Below are positions 14,272 through 14,353 of a stretch of 14,353 bases of DNA, one piece after another. The stretch comes from Pseudolabrys sp. (GTDB lineage Bacteria > Pseudomonadota > Alphaproteobacteria > Rhizobiales > Xanthobacteraceae), in contig JAQSCR010000441.1 in assembly GCA_029945495.1 (NCBI GenBank), positions 1 through 14,353 on the forward strand, in the 5' to 3' direction. Below the pieces are notes generated by a model. The model saw only the letters and a program-made list of their open reading frames with translations. It had not been told where the DNA came from and did not search any database. Numbering within the stretch: position 1 is the first letter of the stretch; every line of letters starts with the position of its first letter. A program made the translations under genes and the position numbers.

Positions 14272-14353
14272 ATCGCGGCATGCTCAGCATTACCTTGGTG
14301 GTCGCGGCCTTGGCCTGCGAGCCGCTTATGACCGGCGCTAAAGCGGGGCTGAA
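14268..14353 (+). CDS. livM: Start of a second ABC permease gene (LivM position), partial
   Basis: An ATG at 14268 overlaps the livH stop (ATGA). It opens a frame of 28 codons, beginning MNRGMLSITLVVAALACEPL, up to the right edge. In Liv operons livM follows livH, usually with such an overlap, and the sequence begins with a hydrophobic segment as expected. The short stretch has no diagnostic motif, so the assignment rests on position and hydrophobicity. ATPase genes (livG/livF type) are expected beyond the window. Confidence 0.6.
   Translation, partial: MNRGMLSITLVVAALACEPLMTGAKAGL

Noticed and set aside
1..14353. Defence system, mobile element, CRISPR or phage content
   Set aside because: No repeats in array form, transposase, integrase, tRNA-linked junction, nuclease or toxin-antitoxin-like gene was found. 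All large frames are metabolic, transport or regulatory.

Overview
The window is GC-rich, densely coding bacterial DNA. Gene content suggests a soil or aquatic alphaproteobacterium, most likely Hyphomicrobiales (Xanthobacteraceae/Bradyrhizobium-like). The reasons are several carboxylate uptake systems (TRAP and Liv-type ABC), GntR-controlled catabolic clusters, frequent GTG starts and very short intergenic gaps. This placement is inference; there is no rRNA or other marker. I see no tRNA, CRISPR array, insertion sequence or phage gene.

Left cluster (1-6214). The window opens inside a 3-hydroxyisobutyrate-dehydrogenase-family gene that carries an in-frame TAG within its conserved core. A hairpin/T-run terminator follows it and lies inside the 3' end of the next, convergent gene. 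On the minus strand, a GntR/FCD regulator and a crotonase-fold protein form a two-gene unit with an ATGA overlap. Divergent from it on the plus strand are a class III (CaiB/BaiF) CoA-transferase and a complete TRAP transporter (dctP, dctQ, dctM). The 130-bp divergent promoter region holds a perfect 14-bp inverted repeat, one arm next to each gene, which is a strong operator candidate. The simplest reading is uptake of an organic acid by the TRAP system, CoA activation by the transferase, and processing by the crotonase-like protein and perhaps the dehydrogenase. The substrate cannot be read from sequence. The crotonase lacks both glutamates used by canonical hydratases.

Middle (6202-9059). 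folD, a housekeeping one-carbon enzyme, lies on the minus strand and overlaps the 3' end of dctM by 13 bp. A 287-bp divergent spacer with a strong bulged hairpin separates it from a GMC-family FAD oxidoreductase on the plus strand.

Right cluster (9066-14353). A leuC-leuD-type hydro-lyase pair on the minus strand diverges from a plus-strand operon: a HutC-type (UTRA) GntR regulator, a Tat-exported Liv-type substrate-binding protein, the permease livH and the first codons of a second permease (livM position), which runs off the window. The divergent region carries AT-rich overlapping dyads typical of GntR operators. The small subunit departs from the usual LeuD active-site signature. With the regulator and importer beside it, this suggests a catabolic aconitase-family hydratase rather than the leucine biosynthesis enzyme.

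Overall the window holds two substrate-responsive import-plus-catabolism modules flanking folD and a GMC oxidoreductase. Nothing looks like a defence or mobile system. The real interest lies in unassigned carboxylate pathways, variant active sites and readable operators.
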